From positions 1-64,000 of the forward strand of contig CAVULE010000001.1 of NCBI GenBank assembly GCA_963742315.1: a stretch of DNA of 64,000 nucleotides. Direction: 5' to 3'. This document shows positions 55,512-64,000 of this stretch, in pieces. Below the pieces are notes generated by a model. It did not search any database, was not told the DNA's origin, and was given only the letters and a program-made list of their open reading frames with translations. A program made the translations under genes and the position numbers. Within the stretch, counting starts at the first letter, position 1, and every line of letters starts with the position of its first letter. Source of the stretch: AV69 sp963742315. GTDB taxonomy: Bacteria > Verrucomicrobiota > Verrucomicrobiia > Chthoniobacterales > UBA10450.

Positions 55512-56297
55512 ATGGATCGACAGCTCCTGATTCTCGCGACGGTTTGCTATCTGGCGGCGGTAATCAGAACCGTTATTTCGTTTCGTGCTCGCATCTTTCG
55601 ACGGAGCCGATTTGTTTTCCTAACAATCGCGCTTGGTTTCGTTTTGCAGACTGCATTTCTTTCCGTTCGCGGACACGCTCTGGGGAGTTGTCCGATTACG
55701 AATTTATTTGAAGTGCTCGTCTTTCTGGCCTGGTCAATCGCCCTTATCTACCTGTTGATTGGAACAACCTACCGCCTCTCACTTATGGGCGCCTTTACGG
55801 CCCCGCTCGTTGTTCTACTGCAACTCGCCGCTTTGCTCTTACCGATAGATACCCCGCGCGCTTTCCCGATCGCTCCAAATCCTTGGTTGGAATTTCATGC
55901 TTCTATTTCGATCATCGCCTACGGGGCATTCGCACTCGCTTGCGTCGCGGGCGCCATGTATCTGGTGCAGGAACGGCAGCTCAAGACCCACCAGTTGCGG
56001 TCAATCTTCTATCATTTGCCTCCGTTGCCTAATCTCTTTTCGGCAATGACGCGGCTGCTTTGGTTCGGCTTTATTCTCTATAGCGTGGGGTTAATCAGCG
56101 GATTTTTTGTCGGCGAGCCACTGCCGTGGACCAAGATCGCTTTGGCGATTGCCATTTGGATTTTGTACGGCGCGATTTTGCAGGGCCGGTATTTACGCTG
56201 GATGGCGCCGCGGCGGATTGCCACGCTATGTGTGGTCGCATTCGCCGTCGCGTTGTCACTTTTGTGGAGCATCGAGTTTGTCGGTCATCGCGCATGA
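55512..56297 (+). CDS. Cytochrome c assembly protein CcsA/HemX-like
   Basis: A 261-residue membrane protein with about eight helices. It carries the ccsA/HemX family pattern: NLFEVLVFLAWSIALIYLLI, the WLEFHASISIIAYGAFALAC segment with a His ligand, and YSVGLISGFF. Members handle haem for cytochrome c assembly or regulate glutamyl-tRNA reductase. The overlap with hemA (ATGA at 56294-56297) supports the HemX-like role in haem synthesis. It is the first gene of a long plus-strand operon. Confidence 0.88.
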   Translation: MDRQLLILATVCYLAAVIRTVISFRARIFRRSRFVFLTIALGFVLQTAFLSVRGHALGSCPITNLFEVLVFLAWSIALIYLLIGTTYRLSLMGAFTAPLVVLLQLAALLLPIDTPRAFPIAPNPWLEFHASISIIAYGAFALACVAGAMYLVQERQLKTHQLRSIFYHLPPLPNLFSAMTRLLWFGFILYSVGLISGFFVGEPLPWTKIALAIAIWILYGAILQGRYLRWMAPRRIATLCVVAFAVALSLLWSIEFVGHRA

Positions 56298-57364
56298 ACT
56301 TTTTTTGCTTTGGTCTTAACCATCACACTGCGCCGATCGAAGCACGTGAGCGCTTTGCTGGTCACGCCCGATCGCCAGCCGTGCTGCGTGACCTCGGCTG
56401 CAGCGAAGTGCTGTTGCTCACGACTTGTAATCGGGTGGAAATTTACGCCGCAGCGGGTGCAAATATCGCGAACGAAGAAATCGCAGAATCTTTGCGCATC
56501 AATGACGAACCGAGCTCAAAAAACGATTTGGAGGCATTTTATCGCAAGGAAAATGCGGAATGCGCGCGGCATCTTTTTCGTGTTGCGGCGGGACTTGATT
56601 CCATGGTGGTGGGCGAAACCGAAATCCTCGGCCAGGCCAAGCGCGCTTATGCTGAGGCGCGTGCGAGTGGAAATGCCGGGCCGTTGCTTCATCGACTGTG
56701 TCAGCGAGCTTTTCGGGCGGCAAAACACGTGCGCTCGAAGACGCAGATTACGCGTGGGCCGGTTTCGGTGGGTTCGGTGGCAGTCGATTTGGCGGAGAAG
56801 ATTTTTGGTGATTTGCGAGGGCGAAAAATTTTGGTGTTGGGGGCTGGGGAAACGAGCGCCAAAACTTTGCGTGCGCTCGCTTCTCGCGGGGTTTCAGATC
56901 TACGCGTAAGCAATCGGACACCGGCACGCGCGGAGGAGCTGGCAAACGAGTTGGAAGGAATTGCGGTGCCGTTTGCGACCTGGCTCGAACAGTGTCGCGA
57001 AATCGATATTCTAATTTCATCGACTGCGGCCGAAACGCACCTCCTGACTCCGCCGTTGCTTGTTCCGATTTTGCGCGACCGAGCCGATCGCCCACTTTTT
57101 ATCATCGATATCGCTGTCCCGCGGGACGTTTCTCCCGAAGTGAACGAATTCGACGGTGTTTATCTCTACGACATTGATTCCTTGCAAGAGATTGCCAGCG
57201 AATCACACGAGCTTCGCCGGCAGCAAATCGCCGCCGCCGAAGTGATCATCGACGAACACGTCGCGGATTTTCAAAAACATTTGGGATTGTCTCAGTCCGG
57301 GACGCGACCAACAAAAGAGTGCCCGACGCGTGTCAGCGGAGAATTGCGGGCCTCTGAACTGTAG
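56294..57364 (+). CDS. hemA: Glutamyl-tRNA reductase
   Basis: A 356-residue enzyme for the first step of C5 tetrapyrrole synthesis. Start 56294 opens MNFFCFGLNHHTAPIEARER. The catalytic Cys is in LLLTTCNRVEIY, followed by GLDSMVVGETEILGQAKRAY and the NADPH site ILVLGAGETSAKTLRALA. It is somewhat short; the dimerization region after LQEIASESHELRRQQIAAAE is cut down to about 50 residues, ending in a tail (CPTRVSGELRASEL) that looks repeat-derived. Confidence 0.95.
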   Translation: MNFFCFGLNHHTAPIEARERFAGHARSPAVLRDLGCSEVLLLTTCNRVEIYAAAGANIANEEIAESLRINDEPSSKNDLEAFYRKENAECARHLFRVAAGLDSMVVGETEILGQAKRAYAEARASGNAGPLLHRLCQRAFRAAKHVRSKTQITRGPVSVGSVAVDLAEKIFGDLRGRKILVLGAGETSAKTLRALASRGVSDLRVSNRTPARAEELANELEGIAVPFATWLEQCREIDILISSTAAETHLLTPPLLVPILRDRADRPLFIIDIAVPRDVSPEVNEFDGVYLYDIDSLQEIASESHELRRQQIAAAEVIIDEHVADFQKHLGLSQSGTRPTKECPTRVSGELRASEL

Positions 57365-57383
57365 CGACGCTTCGTGAGCGTCG
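57365..57383. repeat. Perfect palindrome over the hemC start codon
   Basis: CGACGCT, loop TCGTG, AGCGTCG. The hemC GTG (57374-57376) lies in the loop, and the hemA stop is directly upstream. It may be a REP-type insertion, an RNA hairpin that affects hemC translation, or both (inference). Confidence 0.6.
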
Positions 57384-58327
57384 AAGAGTCACCAAGGTCT
57401 GGCGTTCAGGAAACACCGCGACAGGAAATAGTTCTCGGCACTCGCGGGAGTGAATTGGCATTGGCGCAAACCCGAATGGTTGAGGAAGCGCTGGCTCGGA
57501 CCCGGCCATTGGTCAAGGTGGCGACCGAAATCATTCGCACGACAGGCGACCCTGAGCACGTTGCACCGAGCGAATTGGACCGAAGAGAAGGGCGCAAAGG
57601 AATTTTCACGGCTGAGCTGGAGCGGGCGCTGATGGAAAAGCGCATTGATGTCGCGGTGCACAGCGCGAAGGATTTGCCCAGCGAAATGGATAACGCACTT
57701 ACGATCACTGCGGTTTTGCCCCGTGGTGCGGCGGAAGATTTGTTGCTGCGGAAAAGCACAGCACATGCGCCGGTCGCAACGATTGCGACGGGAAGTGTGC
57801 GGCGACAAAGGCAAACGCGTTGGAGTAATCCCGCCGCACGCGTCGTAGGGCTACGCGGAAATGTGCCAACCCGTTTGCGCAAATTCATCGAAAGCGATTG
57901 GGACGCGATTATTCTGGCGCGCGCCGGCCTGGAGCGGCTCGGATTCTTGCCACCGGGGTTTGAATTTGAAGGCCAGAAGCTTTTTGCTGAAATACTGTCG
58001 CCAGAAAATTTTTTGTCGGCTGGCGGTCAGGGCATTATCGCTTTGCAAACACGCGCAGCCGATTGGGTCGCGCGCGAAATCATGTCATCGATTGATGACA
58101 TGGAAACGCATCTTTGTTTACGAGCGGAGCGGGCGTTTTTGCGGTTATTGCAGGGAGATTGCGATCTGCCGGTGGGCGTGCACGCTCGATTTATAAAGGG
58201 GGAAATGGCATTGCGCGTCCAACTATTTGGCGATGCACTGGCGCCAAGGACGGCGAGCGGGCGAGGAAGCGATCCGGAGAAACTGGCGGGCGAAGTTTTT
58301 AGAAAGCTCGAGCGTGAGCAAAAGTAG
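57374..58327 (+). CDS. hemC: Hydroxymethylbilane synthase
   Basis: Up to 317 residues. It joins four porphobilinogens into hydroxymethylbilane. Motifs are IVLGTRGSELALAQTRMVEE, the catalytic Asp in IDVAVHSAKDLPSEM, GSVRRQRQ and VGLRGNVPTRLRK, and the dipyrromethane-binding Cys in LLQGDCDLPVGVHA. GTG 57374 is the only nearby start upstream of the conserved LGTRGS, which leaves an atypical N-terminus of about 20 residues encoded by a palindromic repeat. It overlaps the next gene by 14 bases. Confidence 0.94.
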   Translation: MSVEESPRSGVQETPRQEIVLGTRGSELALAQTRMVEEALARTRPLVKVATEIIRTTGDPEHVAPSELDRREGRKGIFTAELERALMEKRIDVAVHSAKDLPSEMDNALTITAVLPRGAAEDLLLRKSTAHAPVATIATGSVRRQRQTRWSNPAARVVGLRGNVPTRLRKFIESDWDAIILARAGLERLGFLPPGFEFEGQKLFAEILSPENFLSAGGQGIIALQTRAADWVAREIMSSIDDMETHLCLRAERAFLRLLQGDCDLPVGVHARFIKGEMALRVQLFGDALAPRTASGRGSDPEKLAGEVFRKLEREQK

Positions 58328-59837
58328 GAGTCAAGAAGGAAAATGTTTTCTGGTCGGAGCGGGTCCGGGCGATCTGGGACTGGTTACGCTGCGTGCGAAA
58401 GAGTTGCTCGAACGCGCGGACGTAATTGTTTATGACGCGCTGGTCAATCCGGAAATGCTGGACTGGGCCCCGGTTGACGCCGAAATCATTTTCGCTGGAA
58501 AGCGTGCTGGCGAGAAAACGTTTTCGCAGGATGAAATCAACGCGCTCCTAATCGAAAAATCACGTCTCGGAAAAAATGTCGTGCGACTGAAGGGAGGCGA
58601 TCCATTTACTTTCGGACGCGGGGGCGAAGAAGCGGAAGCGCTAGCCGCGGCTGGAATTGATTTCGAAGTTGTCCCTGGAATTACGTCCGCCATCGCGGCG
58701 CCTGCGTATGCCGGAATTCCCGTAACTCATCGCGACCAGAATTCGCACGTCACTTTTTTCACCGGTCATGAGGATCCGACGAAGGGCGAAAGCGCGATTG
58801 ACTTCGATGCACTGGCGAAACTGGGCGGCACCCAAGTGATGTTAATGGGGATGGATCGACTGGCTGCGATCACCCGCGAAATGCTGTCGCACGGTGGCCG
58901 AACGAGCCTACCGGTGGCGCTCGTCCGTCTCGGCACGGTGGGACAGCAAAAAACGATTGTTGGTACTCTGGAAAATATCGCAGAGCGAGCGAGCGCAGCG
59001 GGCTTCGAAGCGCCGGTCGTCGCGATTTTCGGCGATGTTGTTTCCTTGCGGAAAAATTTAAACTGGTTCGAAAACCGTCCGCTTTTCGGTAAGCGAATCG
59101 TGGTCACGCGCACCCGTAAACAGGCAAGCGGGTTGAGTTCACAATTGCGCGCTTTGGGAGCGGACGTCATCCAATTGCCCACCATCAGGATCGAGCCGCC
59201 CAGTGATCTTCGCGAGTTTGCCGAGCTAGTGCAGGATGCGCATTCCTATGACTGGATTGTTTTCACCAGCCCAAACGGTGTGGACGCCTTTTTCGAGATT
59301 TTTTTCAAACTCTATGATGACGCGCGAGAGATCGGCCCTGCAAAGATCGCGGCCATCGGGCCGGCCACGGCGCAACGGGTGAGGGATTTCCATCTTCACG
59401 TCGATTTGCAGCCGAAAGAGTTTGTGGCTGAAGCGGTGGTAACGGAATTTGAGAAGGAGGGTGGGGTTGAAAACCTGAGGATTCTGATTGCCCGGGCAGA
59501 GAAGGCGCGGGACTTGCTCCCTAAAAAACTGAGCGGCATGGGTGCGATTGTAGACGAAGCGTTTGCGTATCGAACCGTTCCGGAAACGCGTGACGCGACC
59601 GGAGCGCGCCGCCGTTTTTCCACTGAAGGAGCCGATCTCATCACCTTCACCAGCTCATCGACAGTGGAAAATTTTCTCGATCTGAAGCTGCCTTGGCCGG
59701 CTGGGATGAAAGTGGCCAGCATCGGCCCAATCACATCGGCAACGGCGCGTGAGCGCGGGCTGAGTGTCGACGTGGAGGCGAAGCAGCACGATATCGCGGG
59801 ATTAGTCGAGGCGATTCAGAAATTTTACGGCGCCTGA
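58314..59837 (+). CDS. Fused uroporphyrinogen-III methyltransferase and synthase (CobA-HemD)
   Basis: About 507 residues from GTG 58314, which overlaps the hemC end. The methyltransferase half (residues 12-255) has FLVGAGPGDLGLVTLRAKEL, VVRLKGGDPFTFGRGGEEAE and VPGITSAIAAPAYAGIPVTH. The HemD half (about 265-505) begins KRIVVTRTRKQASGLSSQLR and has WIVFTSPNGVDAFFEIF and SIGPITSATARERGL. It closes the uroporphyrinogen ring and methylates it towards sirohaem or cobalamin. Fusions of this kind are known in several phyla. Confidence 0.95.
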   Translation: MSKSRSQEGKCFLVGAGPGDLGLVTLRAKELLERADVIVYDALVNPEMLDWAPVDAEIIFAGKRAGEKTFSQDEINALLIEKSRLGKNVVRLKGGDPFTFGRGGEEAEALAAAGIDFEVVPGITSAIAAPAYAGIPVTHRDQNSHVTFFTGHEDPTKGESAIDFDALAKLGGTQVMLMGMDRLAAITREMLSHGGRTSLPVALVRLGTVGQQKTIVGTLENIAERASAAGFEAPVVAIFGDVVSLRKNLNWFENRPLFGKRIVVTRTRKQASGLSSQLRALGADVIQLPTIRIEPPSDLREFAELVQDAHSYDWIVFTSPNGVDAFFEIFFKLYDDAREIGPAKIAAIGPATAQRVRDFHLHVDLQPKEFVAEAVVTEFEKEGGVENLRILIARAEKARDLLPKKLSGMGAIVDEAFAYRTVPETRDATGARRRFSTEGADLITFTSSSTVENFLDLKLPWPAGMKVASIGPITSATARERGLSVDVEAKQHDIAGLVEAIQKFYGA

Positions 59838-59840
59838 TTT

Positions 59841-60527
59841 ATGCCCGACGACTTCGCCAGCACGATGCAGGAACTGAGCGCTGCGGCAACGTTAGCGCGT
59901 GAAGAAACGCAGACCAATGACTTCGCTTTGCTTCTGCGCGAATTCCGCGCCGTCAATGAGAACGTGCAAAACTTGGAATCAACTCTAACCCGCCGAGTCG
60001 AGCAAATCGCCTCGATCATTCTGCCTGCACATGCTACCGAATCCGCGGCCCAGTTTCAGAAAATCGAAGAAGGCATCGACGCCATCCGCGCGAGCGAATC
60101 GGTGAACCATCGCCTGTTCGATTCTTTGCACGAGGAACTTTTGAAATACCGCGACAATTTCCTCTACGAATCATTGCAAAAGCCGTTCGTTCGCGACCTG
60201 ATCGAGGTATACGACGATCTCACAACTCTGGCGACCCAGTTCAAGACCGCGTCCGAGGGACGGAAATCGGATCGGTTAATGCGCTGGCAGGATAATTTGG
60301 GAAACGCAATCCATGGTTTGCTGGAGGTGTTTCACCGTTTGGAAGTGACCGAGGTTGAACCGAAGGAATTCGTCGATCTGGCGATACATCGTGTCGCTAA
60401 TTACGAGTCGACTGAACGCGCCGAAGATAACGGGCGAATTGTGAAACGGATTAAGCCCGGCTTCATTTGGCGTGGAAACGTCTTACGACCGGAAGAGGTT
60501 ATCGCGTTGCGTTGTCATGAGCACTGA
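59841..60527 (+). CDS. GrpE-like nucleotide exchange factor
   Basis: A 228-residue protein. It starts 3 bases after the cobA-hemD stop. The N-terminal half is a long helix with heptads (LLLREFRAVNENVQNLESTL, RVEQIASIILP). The middle contains ESLQKPFVRDLIEVYDDLTT, and the end IVKRIKPGFIWRGNVLRPEE recalls the GrpE beta domain (…GY-…-RVLRPA-V). It is more divergent than housekeeping GrpE. It overlaps the Hsp70 start by 11 bases, so it is probably a dedicated partner of that protein. Confidence 0.8.
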   Translation: MPDDFASTMQELSAAATLAREETQTNDFALLLREFRAVNENVQNLESTLTRRVEQIASIILPAHATESAAQFQKIEEGIDAIRASESVNHRLFDSLHEELLKYRDNFLYESLQKPFVRDLIEVYDDLTTLATQFKTASEGRKSDRLMRWQDNLGNAIHGLLEVFHRLEVTEVEPKEFVDLAIHRVANYESTERAEDNGRIVKRIKPGFIWRGNVLRPEEVIALRCHEH

Positions 60528-62214
60528 TCACGTCTCTATTTCACTGGCTCCGCTGGCGCCCCAGAAAAACGCTGATAATTCCGAAGGCGGCGCGGCACGA
60601 AAGTTGCACCAGCAAGGTGGGGGCGGGTCGGCCCCAGTGACTTCTCCAAAAATGAACCAGCGCAAAGCAGTCGGTATTGATCTAGGCACAACTTTCTCTG
60701 CCGTAGCCCATATCGATGCTTACGGTAAGCCGCAAATTGTTCCGAACGCCGAAAGCGAGCGGATCACCCCGTCGGTAATTTTGTTTGACGGCTCAAACGT
60801 GATCGTTGGTACGACGGCGAAGAATAATGCCGTGGCCGAGCCGGAGAAAATCGTGGATTTCGTCAAGCGCGAGATGGGCAAACCGAAGGAGCAGTTTCAT
60901 CGCGAATTTGCCGGCAAAGTTTATTCAGCCGAAGAATGTAGCGCGTTGATTTTAAAGAAGCTCAAACTCGACGCGGAGAAGTATCTCAAACAACCGATCA
61001 CTGACGCGGTCATCACGGTTCCGGCGTATTTCAACGACGCGGAACGAACTGCGACCATTACGGCCGGCCAGCTCGCCGGATTCAACGTTTTGCAAATCAT
61101 CAACGAGCCCACCGCCGCTGCGCTTGCCTATGGTCTTGATAAATTGAACGAGGATCAAACCGTCTTCGTCTTCGACCTTGGCGGCGGAACGTTCGACGTC
61201 ACGATCATGCGCATTCAGGGCCAGCACATCAACATGATCGCGACCAATGGCGATCACCGGCTCGGTGGCAAGGATTGGGACGACACCATCGTCAATCACA
61301 TGGCGGAAGAATTTGATCGCCAGCATGGAGAAAATCCGCTGCTTGATCTGCAAAGTTACCAGGACCTGCACACCCGGGCGTTATCAGCCAAGATCCAGCT
61401 TTCCAGCCGCATGCAAAGCGCGGTCGTTCATCATCACAATGGCAAAAGCGTCAAGCTCGAGATCACACGCAATGAATTCGAGCGCCGCAGCCAGCATCTG
61501 GTCGAAAAATGCAAGACCATTTGCGAGATGGTGATGCAGGAAGCAAACATGACCTGGGACGATATCGACAAGATTTTGCTCGTCGGCGGCATGACCCGCA
61601 TGCCGATGGTTCGCACCCTGGTTTCCCAGTTGACCAAAGCGCCGGTGATTGACGACGTGAATCCCGACGAGGCCGTAGCGAAGGGCGCTTCGATCCAGGC
61701 GATTCTTTCCTTGCTTGAAGAAGAGAAAGTCTCGGGCGAACAGGTGCTGCCGACCGACACCCGCGACCAATTTGTTGGGCGCGAAGGCGGTCTGATCCAG
61801 GTAACCGATATCACTTCCCACACCCTTGGCGTTGTGCTGTGGGATGAAGTGCACCTCGAAGAATACGTGTTCCCAATGATCCGCAAAATGACGGCGATTC
61901 CAGCGCGTGCGCGAAATTCGTTCGGCACCGCCATGTCCAATATGCAGCGTGCCGTTGTCCGGGTGGTGGAAGGCGAAAGCACGTTGCCGGGCGAATGTAC
62001 GCCGCTCGGGATTTGTGACGTGGAACTTCCGGCATTCTTACCGAAAGGTTCGCCAGTTGAGCTGACTTACGAATATAACCCCAACCAAGTTCTGGAAGTT
62101 TCGGTCGAGGCCAGTGGTAACCGCGCCAAGGTTTCCATCGAACGAAACACCGGTCTGGCGCCAAGCGAAGTGGCACAGGCGGCGGCGAATCTGGGATCTC
62201 TGCGTGTTGCATGA
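60517..62214 (+). CDS. Short Hsp70 (DnaK-like) without C-terminal lid
   Basis: 565 residues from ATG 60517, or 520 from ATG 60652. The ATPase domain is complete: KAVGIDLGTTFSAVAHID, AVITVPAYFNDAERTATITA, INEPTAAALAYGLD, FVFDLGGGTFDVTIM and ILLVGGMTRMPMVRTLV. The substrate beta domain follows (DITSHTLGVVLWD, VYPFPMI-like FPMIRKMTAIPARA, STLPGECTPLGICDVELPAF). The sequence ends about 40 residues after that, so the alpha-helical lid of about 100 residues is missing. The extra 45 residues at the N-terminus are low-complexity. It sits between a GrpE-like gene and a J/TerB/SUMF gene. Confidence 0.9.
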   Translation: MSTDHVSISLAPLAPQKNADNSEGGAARKLHQQGGGGSAPVTSPKMNQRKAVGIDLGTTFSAVAHIDAYGKPQIVPNAESERITPSVILFDGSNVIVGTTAKNNAVAEPEKIVDFVKREMGKPKEQFHREFAGKVYSAEECSALILKKLKLDAEKYLKQPITDAVITVPAYFNDAERTATITAGQLAGFNVLQIINEPTAAALAYGLDKLNEDQTVFVFDLGGGTFDVTIMRIQGQHINMIATNGDHRLGGKDWDDTIVNHMAEEFDRQHGENPLLDLQSYQDLHTRALSAKIQLSSRMQSAVVHHHNGKSVKLEITRNEFERRSQHLVEKCKTICEMVMQEANMTWDDIDKILLVGGMTRMPMVRTLVSQLTKAPVIDDVNPDEAVAKGASIQAILSLLEEEKVSGEQVLPTDTRDQFVGREGGLIQVTDITSHTLGVVLWDEVHLEEYVFPMIRKMTAIPARARNSFGTAMSNMQRAVVRVVEGESTLPGECTPLGICDVELPAFLPKGSPVELTYEYNPNQVLEVSVEASGNRAKVSIERNTGLAPSEVAQAAANLGSLRVA

Positions 62215-63844
62215 TGGCGTGAAATGCGAAGTTGTTTTTCCAACCCCCCTTCCCGACGATCCCCAAAAGTGGGATGGTTGGAATAAGTATAAATCGACCA
62301 ATCCCTACGAGCGTCTTTGTCTCGACGCCGAGCAGAATCCGACTAACGAGCTGATCGAAGAACATTGCCGCGAGCTTTTGCGGTGGTGGCAGAAAAAACT
62401 GCCGCTAAAAAATCAGCCGAGCAATCCCGTTGCCCAGCTTTTGCGCGCTGGGCTGGACGAATCTTCGCGCTATTTGACGGAAGCGCGCATGGAGCTGCTT
62501 GATCCCGAGCGGCGAAAAAAAGTTGATGAAGTTCTGGCCGCCGAGGCAGAGCAACAGGCGATCGCGGAATTTAACAAGGTTCTAGCCTTCTCCATCGCGG
62601 ATGGCGGGCTTCGGCCGGAAGAGGAGAAAGCTCTCCAGCGTTTTGGTGCGGAGCACGGTCTCTCGGAAGAAAAAGTCCTCGAATTCATCGAAGCGAAATT
62701 AAAGGAAACGGGTACAACTCGGATCATTCCCGAGCCGGAAGTAAAGGTGGAAAGCACGGTGGCAGTCGCACCGGGGGACACCAAATCGGAATTCCTACGG
62801 GTATTGCAGCTTAGCGGTTTGGATGGCGAATCGATGACTGACGATCAACGCGACGCCTTGATCAACATCGCAGAAAACTCCGGGCTCGATCCGGGGGATG
62901 CCGAGGACATGGTGGATGAATACCTTGAAGAAATCGACCGGAAACAAATCGCCGATATCACCAAGGCTAAGGCAAAATCCCCAACCCCGGTTGGTCGGAA
63001 TGGAACAAGTGCTGTTAAGGGGTCGCCCAAAGTCAAGGTGGTGGAAGAGCCGGCCGCTACTCCCAAGCGCGCGGTCCTTTCGCCCCAACAGGAACGGAAA
63101 CGATATCCCAATTACAGCAATTCGCTTGGCGGACAGATGTTTCTTATTCCATCAGGAGAATTCATCATGGGTAATCCGTTTCCAGATGCACCTCCAAACG
63201 AAACACCGCATTTCCGCGTTACTGTCACCCGTTTTTACATGTCGCGCTTTCCGATAACCAACGCGCATTACGAAGCTTTCGATCCACTTCACAAAAGTAA
63301 ACGCGCGCCTGCAACCGGAGATCGTCATCCCGTTGTTCATGTCAGCAGTCTGGACGCGATGAAGTTTTGCCAATGGCTTAGCATCCGTGAGCGCAAAAAA
63401 TATCGGCTGCCGACGGAAGCGGAATGGGAATACGCCGCCAAGGGGACTGACGGACGCAGATATCCCTGGGGCAATTTCGACAAGCGTGGCGATCTCGCCA
63501 ATTTTGCCGACAAAAATACCTCCTTCGCCTGGAGTGATCGTCAGATCGACGATGGTTATGCGGAGAGTGCGCCGGTGGGATCATTTCCGCGCGGGGCCAG
63601 TCCGTTCGGGATTGAGGATATGTCGGGAAATATCTGGGAATGGTGCAGCAATTTCTTTGAGCAATACAAACCGACCCCGAAGACTGATCCGCACGGGCCC
63701 CCGAGCGGAACCAAACGCGTTTATCGCGGCGGCAGTTGGAAATCGCGCTTCGCCAGTTTGCGCACGACCACTCGCAGCGCCAACCTCCCGAATTTCTCCT
63801 GCAACGATCTGGGTTTCCGGATCGTCTGCGAATGCGAATCCTGA
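62204..63844 (+). CDS. J-like/TerB-like protein with C-terminal SUMF1 (FGE-fold) domain
   Basis: About 546 residues from GTG 62204 (or 62219), overlapping the Hsp70 end. The first 110 residues (NPYERLCLDAE ... GLDESSRYLTEARMELLDPE) recall a J-like helical domain without a clear HPD. Two similar helical segments follow (VLAFSIADGGLRPEEEKALQ and VLQLSGLDGESMTDDQRDAL), TerB-like in pattern. The C-terminus (about 310-545) is a SUMF1 fold (FLIPSGEFIMGN, YRLPTEAEWEYAAKG, GNIWEWC, YRGGSW). The paired FGE cysteines expected after GGSW are missing (KSRFASLRTTTR), so sulfatase activation is unlikely. Confidence 0.85.
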   Translation: MLHDGVKCEVVFPTPLPDDPQKWDGWNKYKSTNPYERLCLDAEQNPTNELIEEHCRELLRWWQKKLPLKNQPSNPVAQLLRAGLDESSRYLTEARMELLDPERRKKVDEVLAAEAEQQAIAEFNKVLAFSIADGGLRPEEEKALQRFGAEHGLSEEKVLEFIEAKLKETGTTRIIPEPEVKVESTVAVAPGDTKSEFLRVLQLSGLDGESMTDDQRDALINIAENSGLDPGDAEDMVDEYLEEIDRKQIADITKAKAKSPTPVGRNGTSAVKGSPKVKVVEEPAATPKRAVLSPQQERKRYPNYSNSLGGQMFLIPSGEFIMGNPFPDAPPNETPHFRVTVTRFYMSRFPITNAHYEAFDPLHKSKRAPATGDRHPVVHVSSLDAMKFCQWLSIRERKKYRLPTEAEWEYAAKGTDGRRYPWGNFDKRGDLANFADKNTSFAWSDRQIDDGYAESAPVGSFPRGASPFGIEDMSGNIWEWCSNFFEQYKPTPKTDPHGPPSGTKRVYRGGSWKSRFASLRTTTRSANLPNFSCNDLGFRIVCECES

Positions 63845-63867
63845 AGGCTTCCGGTCATAAAACGAAA

Positions 63868-63888
63868 AACGCGGCTCTCCGCCGCGTT
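63868..63888 (+). terminator. Probable transcription terminator hairpin
   Basis: AACGCGGC, loop TCTCC, GCCGCGTT, about 24 bases after the stop of the SUMF gene, but with only a short T stretch. It probably ends the ccsA-to-SUMF operon. Confidence 0.5.
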
Positions 63889-63902
63889 CTCGAAATCAAT
63901 TT

Positions 63903-63954
63903 GGAACACAGGCGTGAGGCCTGTGCGCCACACAGGGCTCGAGCCCTGTGTTCC
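63903..63954. repeat. Palindromic GGAACACAGG element
   Basis: Ends GGAACACAGG and CCTGTGTTCC enclose two smaller hairpins (ACAGGCGTGAGGCCTGT and ACAGGGCTCGAGCCCTGT). A REP-type element, with a degenerate relative at 38502-38529. Confidence 0.7.
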
Positions 63955-64000
63955 GGTCCTTTCCGATCTACCCGTTCGGATTGAACCGAAACTTTGTTCG

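Noticed and set aside
62204..63844. The formylglycine-generating enzyme that activates the three sulfatases
   Set aside because: The SUMF1 domain lacks the cysteine pair and is linked to a chaperone operon 32 kb away from the sulfatases.
1..64000. tRNA, rRNA, CRISPR, phage or insertion-sequence transposase genes
   Set aside because: I looked through intergenic stretches and coding frames and saw none that I can support.

Overview
The window looks like a chromosomal segment of a Gram-negative bacterium with moderately high GC, most likely a soil Verrucomicrobiota (inference from family content: paired DUF3300/DUF2950 genes, SufT, large PAS kinases, many sulfatases and many small palindromic repeats; no marker gene here settles the phylum). 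Outer-membrane proteins and lipoproteins show a diderm envelope.

The window has two very different halves. Positions 1 to about 31,800 are accessory. They hold secreted and envelope proteins of mostly unknown function: two DUF3300/DUF2950 pairs, an EF-hand lipoprotein, a tandemly duplicated small lipoprotein, DUF4239 membrane proteins, a lipid-anchored alpha/beta hydrolase and a periplasmic beta-carbonic anhydrase. From 16.8 to 31.8 kb a minus-strand cluster carries three secreted sulfatases, a DUF3604 (PHP-like) gene, a PpiC prolyl isomerase, three HupE/UreJ-type membrane proteins and two outer-membrane proteins. At least eleven genes in this half are broken by small indels or a stop codon, and gene fossils are visible (a carbonic anhydrase tail at 5.04 kb, an outer-membrane protein tail at 27.95 kb). 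A palindromic motif (consensus ATTGGACTTTAGTCCTACG, core GGAC-N4-GTCC) recurs about a dozen times, only in this half and only between genes. It is a candidate operator for an unknown regulon.

Positions 32,000 to 64,000 are housekeeping and I saw no frameshift there. On the minus strand are rplI-dnaB, sufT, a 2-oxoacid dehydrogenase E1alpha-E1beta-E2 set, smc, an APC permease, a MASE1-CHASE-PAS hybrid histidine kinase with its response regulator, and gamma-glutamyltransferase. A plus-strand M20 dipeptidase and NlpC/P60 protein follow, then queC-queF and apt on the minus strand.

From 55.5 kb a plus-strand operon with overlapping genes joins cytochrome c assembly and tetrapyrrole synthesis (ccsA, hemA, hemC, cobA-hemD) to an unusual chaperone module: a GrpE-like protein, a short Hsp70 that appears to lack the lid, and a large protein with J-like, TerB-like and SUMF1 (FGE-fold) regions that lacks the FGE cysteines. 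This module and the motif-defined accessory regulon are the two most interesting leads. Several families of palindromic MITE/REP-like repeats lie between genes and also intrude into ggt, hemC and a small gene next to queF.
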